From: JANRKG01 sp033763635
Lineage (GTDB): Bacteria; Cyanobacteriota; Cyanobacteriia; GCF-001939115
Direction of reading: 5' to 3'
DNA: 8,383 bases
NCBI GenBank assembly: GCA_033763635.1
Contig: JANRKG010000176.1
Span: forward strand, 1-8,383
In this document: one piece after another, positions 6,380 through 8,383 of the stretch
Layout of the letters: every line of letters starts with the position of its first letter
Position numbering within the stretch: the first letter of the stretch is position 1
Translations under genes and position numbers: made by a program
The notes under the pieces: generated by a model
Told to the model about the DNA's origin: nothing
Seen by the model: only the letters and a program-made list of their open reading frames with translations
The model's database searches: none

Positions 6380-6407
6380 CCCATTACCCATCCCCTATTA
6401 CCCATTC
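6380..6407 (+). repeat. Heptad tandem repeats, C-rich block
   Basis: Four consecutive heptamers, CCCATTA, CCCATCC, CCTATTA and CCCATTC, keep exact seven-base spacing. ACCCATTCCC (6400-6409) is the perfect reverse complement of 6308-6317. With one bulged base the pairing extends to 6303-6317 with 6400-6413, closing a loop of about 80 bases. This makes the spacer a potential long hairpin just before the cmpC ribosome-binding site (GAGAGG, 6431-6436). Confidence 0.7.
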
Positions 6408-6441
6408 CCATTCACACAAATCGACAGACAGAGAGGTTGAT

Positions 6442-8383
6442 ATGAGCGTATTTGTAGCAGTAGACCAGATTGAGAAAGTATTTAACCTGACGGGCGGTGG
6501 CTCCTATATCGCTCTGAAGGGAATTGATTTACAGATTAAGAAAGGCGAATTCGTGTCCCTGATTGGACACTCTGGATGTGGGAAATCCACCCTCTTAAAT
6601 ATGATCGCTGGTTTGGATCTGCCCACCGATGGGGTTGTGACCCTGGAAGGGAAGCAAATTCGCAAACCCGGACCCGATCGCATGGTGGTGTTCCAAAACT
6701 ATTCCCTGTTGCCCTGGCGCACCGTGCGGGAAAACATCGCCCTGGCAGTAAACGCGGTGATGAAAGACCTGCCCGCCGGGGAACGGAAGGGCATTGTGCA
6801 ACAGCACATCGACATGGTGGGCCTGGGTCACGCAGCCGACAAGCTACCCGCCCACCTGTCCGGGGGGATGAAGCAACGGGTGGCGATCGCCCGTGCCCTG
6901 GCAATCCGACCCAAGCTGTTGCTGCTGGACGAACCCTTTGGCGCGCTGGATGCCCTGACTCGTGGGAACCTGCAAGAACAGTTGATGCGGATTTGCGAAG
7001 AAAACCGAGTCACGGCTGTTATGGTGACGCACGATGTTGATGAAGCGGTGCTGTTGTCCGATCGTATTGTGATGTTGACCAATGGTCCCGAATCCAAGAT
7101 TGGACAGATTCTCGAAGTGGACATCCCCCGCCCCCGGAAGCGGATGGAAGTGGTGGAACACCCCAGCTACTACAGTCTGCGGAGTGAAATGATCTACTTC
7201 CTGAACCAGCAGAAGCGGATCAAGAAACTGCGGGCACGGAAGACAGCAGCGATCGCCCGTCATGGGTTAGAGAAAGTGAACCTGGAACTCGGCTTCCTGC
7301 CCCTAACGGCTTGTGCTCCTCTGGCAGTTGCGAAGGAAAAGGGATTCTTCCAAAAGCACGGGTTGGATGAAGTGAATCTGGTGCGGGAAAGCAACTGGCG
7401 CGGGATTACGGATGGAATTGCTGGGGGCTATCTGGATGCAGCCCAAATGCCCGCTGGGATGCCCCTCTGGTTAACGCTAGGGGGCGTGGATAACAAGCCC
7501 CTGCCCACCGTGACCTCCCTCACCCTCACCCGCAATGGGAACGCAGTCACCCTGGCGAAGCGGTTCTACGAACAGGGAATTCACACCCTGGCGGATTTGA
7601 AAAAAATGCTGGAAAGTTCGCCTGAACAACCCCACCGTTTGGGAATGGTTCATCCCTCCTCCATGCACAATCTGTTACTTCGTTACTGGCTGGCATCCGG
7701 TGGGATTGACCCCGATCAGGATGTAGCTCTGAGAACGATTCCCCCTGCTCAAATGGTGGTGGACTTGCAAGCAGGGTCGATCGATGGCTATTGCGTGGGC
7801 GAACCCTGGAATATCCGGGCAGCGGTCGAAGGGGTTGGCTTTACGATCGCCACTGACCTGGAAATCTGGCACGGGCACCCCGGTAAGGTGCTGGGCGTTC
7901 GGGAAGATTGGGCCAATGCTTACCCCAATACCCACATTGCCCTCATTAAGGCATTGTTGGAAGCCTGCCGCTACTGCGCTGATACAGCCCATACAGAGGA
8001 AGTTCGGCAAATCCTGGCCCGTCGCGAATATGTCAGCACGGACCTGTCCTACATCCAATTGAATGATCCCAATCCTTACGTTTGCAATGTGGATGGTCAG
8101 ATGCGGGAATATGCCCATCACCAGTTCTTTGGGGATAACTGTAGCAACCGCCCCAGCCGCACGGAACAACTCTGGATTATGACCCAGATGGCCCGGTGGG
8201 GAGATGTCCCCTTCCCTCGTAACTGGGTGGAAATTCTGGAGCGAGTCTGCCGTATGACGACCTTCAGTATCGCAGCACGGGAATTGGGTCTGGATGTGAA
8301 CTACAGCCGTGGCCAAATCCAACTCTTTGATGGCACTCCCTTTAATACAGAAGACCCGATCGCCTACCTGAATGCCCTGCCCA
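6442..8383 (+). CDS. cmpC: Bicarbonate transporter ATPase CmpC with fused solute-binding-like domain (3' end cut)
   Basis: The 647 codons present make up nearly all of a protein usually about 660 residues long; the window ends before the stop. Residues 1-250 are an ABC ATPase: Walker A GHSGCGKST (42-50), Q-loop Gln85, signature LSGGM (139-143), Walker B LLLLDEP (159-165), D-loop ALD (168-170) and switch His197. A basic linker (about 257-274) leads to a second, cytoplasmic CmpA/NrtA-like domain from about 279. In NrtC the equivalent domain regulates transport, so a regulatory role is inferred. Its ligand positions differ from CmpA in this operon: Trp319 is kept, but His409 and Lys482 replace CmpA's Gln201 and Glu274, as in nitrate-binding NrtA. 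GAGAGG at 6431-6436, five bases before the ATG, supports the start. A separate ATPase, cmpD, is expected downstream. NrtC is the alternative label. Confidence 0.88.
   Translation, partial: MSVFVAVDQIEKVFNLTGGGSYIALKGIDLQIKKGEFVSLIGHSGCGKSTLLNMIAGLDLPTDGVVTLEGKQIRKPGPDRMVVFQNYSLLPWRTVRENIALAVNAVMKDLPAGERKGIVQQHIDMVGLGHAADKLPAHLSGGMKQRVAIARALAIRPKLLLLDEPFGALDALTRGNLQEQLMRICEENRVTAVMVTHDVDEAVLLSDRIVMLTNGPESKIGQILEVDIPRPRKRMEVVEHPSYYSLRSEMIYFLNQQKRIKKLRARKTAAIARHGLEKVNLELGFLPLTACAPLAVAKEKGFFQKHGLDEVNLVRESNWRGITDGIAGGYLDAAQMPAGMPLWLTLGGVDNKPLPTVTSLTLTRNGNAVTLAKRFYEQGIHTLADLKKMLESSPEQPHRLGMVHPSSMHNLLLRYWLASGGIDPDQDVALRTIPPAQMVVDLQAGSIDGYCVGEPWNIRAAVEGVGFTIATDLEIWHGHPGKVLGVREDWANAYPNTHIALIKALLEACRYCADTAHTEEVRQILARREYVSTDLSYIQLNDPNPYVCNVDGQMREYAHHQFFGDNCSNRPSRTEQLWIMTQMARWGDVPFPRNWVEILERVCRMTTFSIAARELGLDVNYSRGQIQLFDGTPFNTEDPIAYLNALP

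Noticed and set aside
7675..8322. 215-codon open frame on the minus strand
   Set aside because: It lies wholly within cmpC, has no recognisable domain, and is explained by the codon bias of the strongly conserved plus-strand gene.

Overview
The window looks like a chromosomal segment from a cyanobacterium, probably a filamentous one. Four complete copies of the HIP1 octamer GCGATCGC occur (starting at 4402, 6245, 6883 and 7249), along with many truncated CGATCG variants. The gene content also fits: a cmp-type bicarbonate ABC transporter operon and a Mo-nitro_C family protein, both characteristic of cyanobacteria. Heptanucleotide short tandem repeats lie between two of the transporter genes.

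Left third (1-2323): surface-polysaccharide genes. A family 2 glycosyltransferase runs leftward off the window edge from 218. Two more GT2 genes run rightward from about 334 and 1343, only 22 bases apart and probably co-transcribed. The 115-base divergent spacer must hold promoters for both directions.

Middle (2324-3927): a monocistronic-looking gene encodes a protein with a TerB-like N-terminal half and a Mo-nitro_C C-terminal half. It has a plausible sigma-70-type promoter upstream and a strong intrinsic terminator downstream. A 734-base non-coding stretch follows. It contains several LysR-type TTA-N8-TAA motifs, a cluster of palindromes and a 13-base direct repeat. It is the leader and regulatory region of the next operon.

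Right half (3928-8383): cmpA-cmpB-cmpC, all rightward. CmpA is the Tat/lipoprotein-type solute-binding protein, CmpB the permease, and CmpC an ATPase fused to a second CmpA/NrtA-like domain. CmpC is cut off an estimated 15 or so residues before its end, and a cmpD gene would be expected next. The system is very similar to the nitrate transporter NrtABCD and could easily be labelled as such. CmpA, however, carries the bicarbonate-type residues (Gln201, Glu274) where NrtA has His and Lys. The fused domain of CmpC carries the NrtA-type His and Lys at the same positions, so the two solute-binding modules of one transporter may sense different ligands. The cmpA-cmpB gap holds a strong hairpin. The cmpB-cmpC gap holds two oppositely oriented heptad-repeat blocks that could pair.

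No RNA genes, CRISPR arrays, insertion sequences or complete mobile elements were recognised. The best candidates for something undescribed are the non-coding elements around cmpA and the residue mismatch between the CmpA and CmpC binding domains, not a new gene system.
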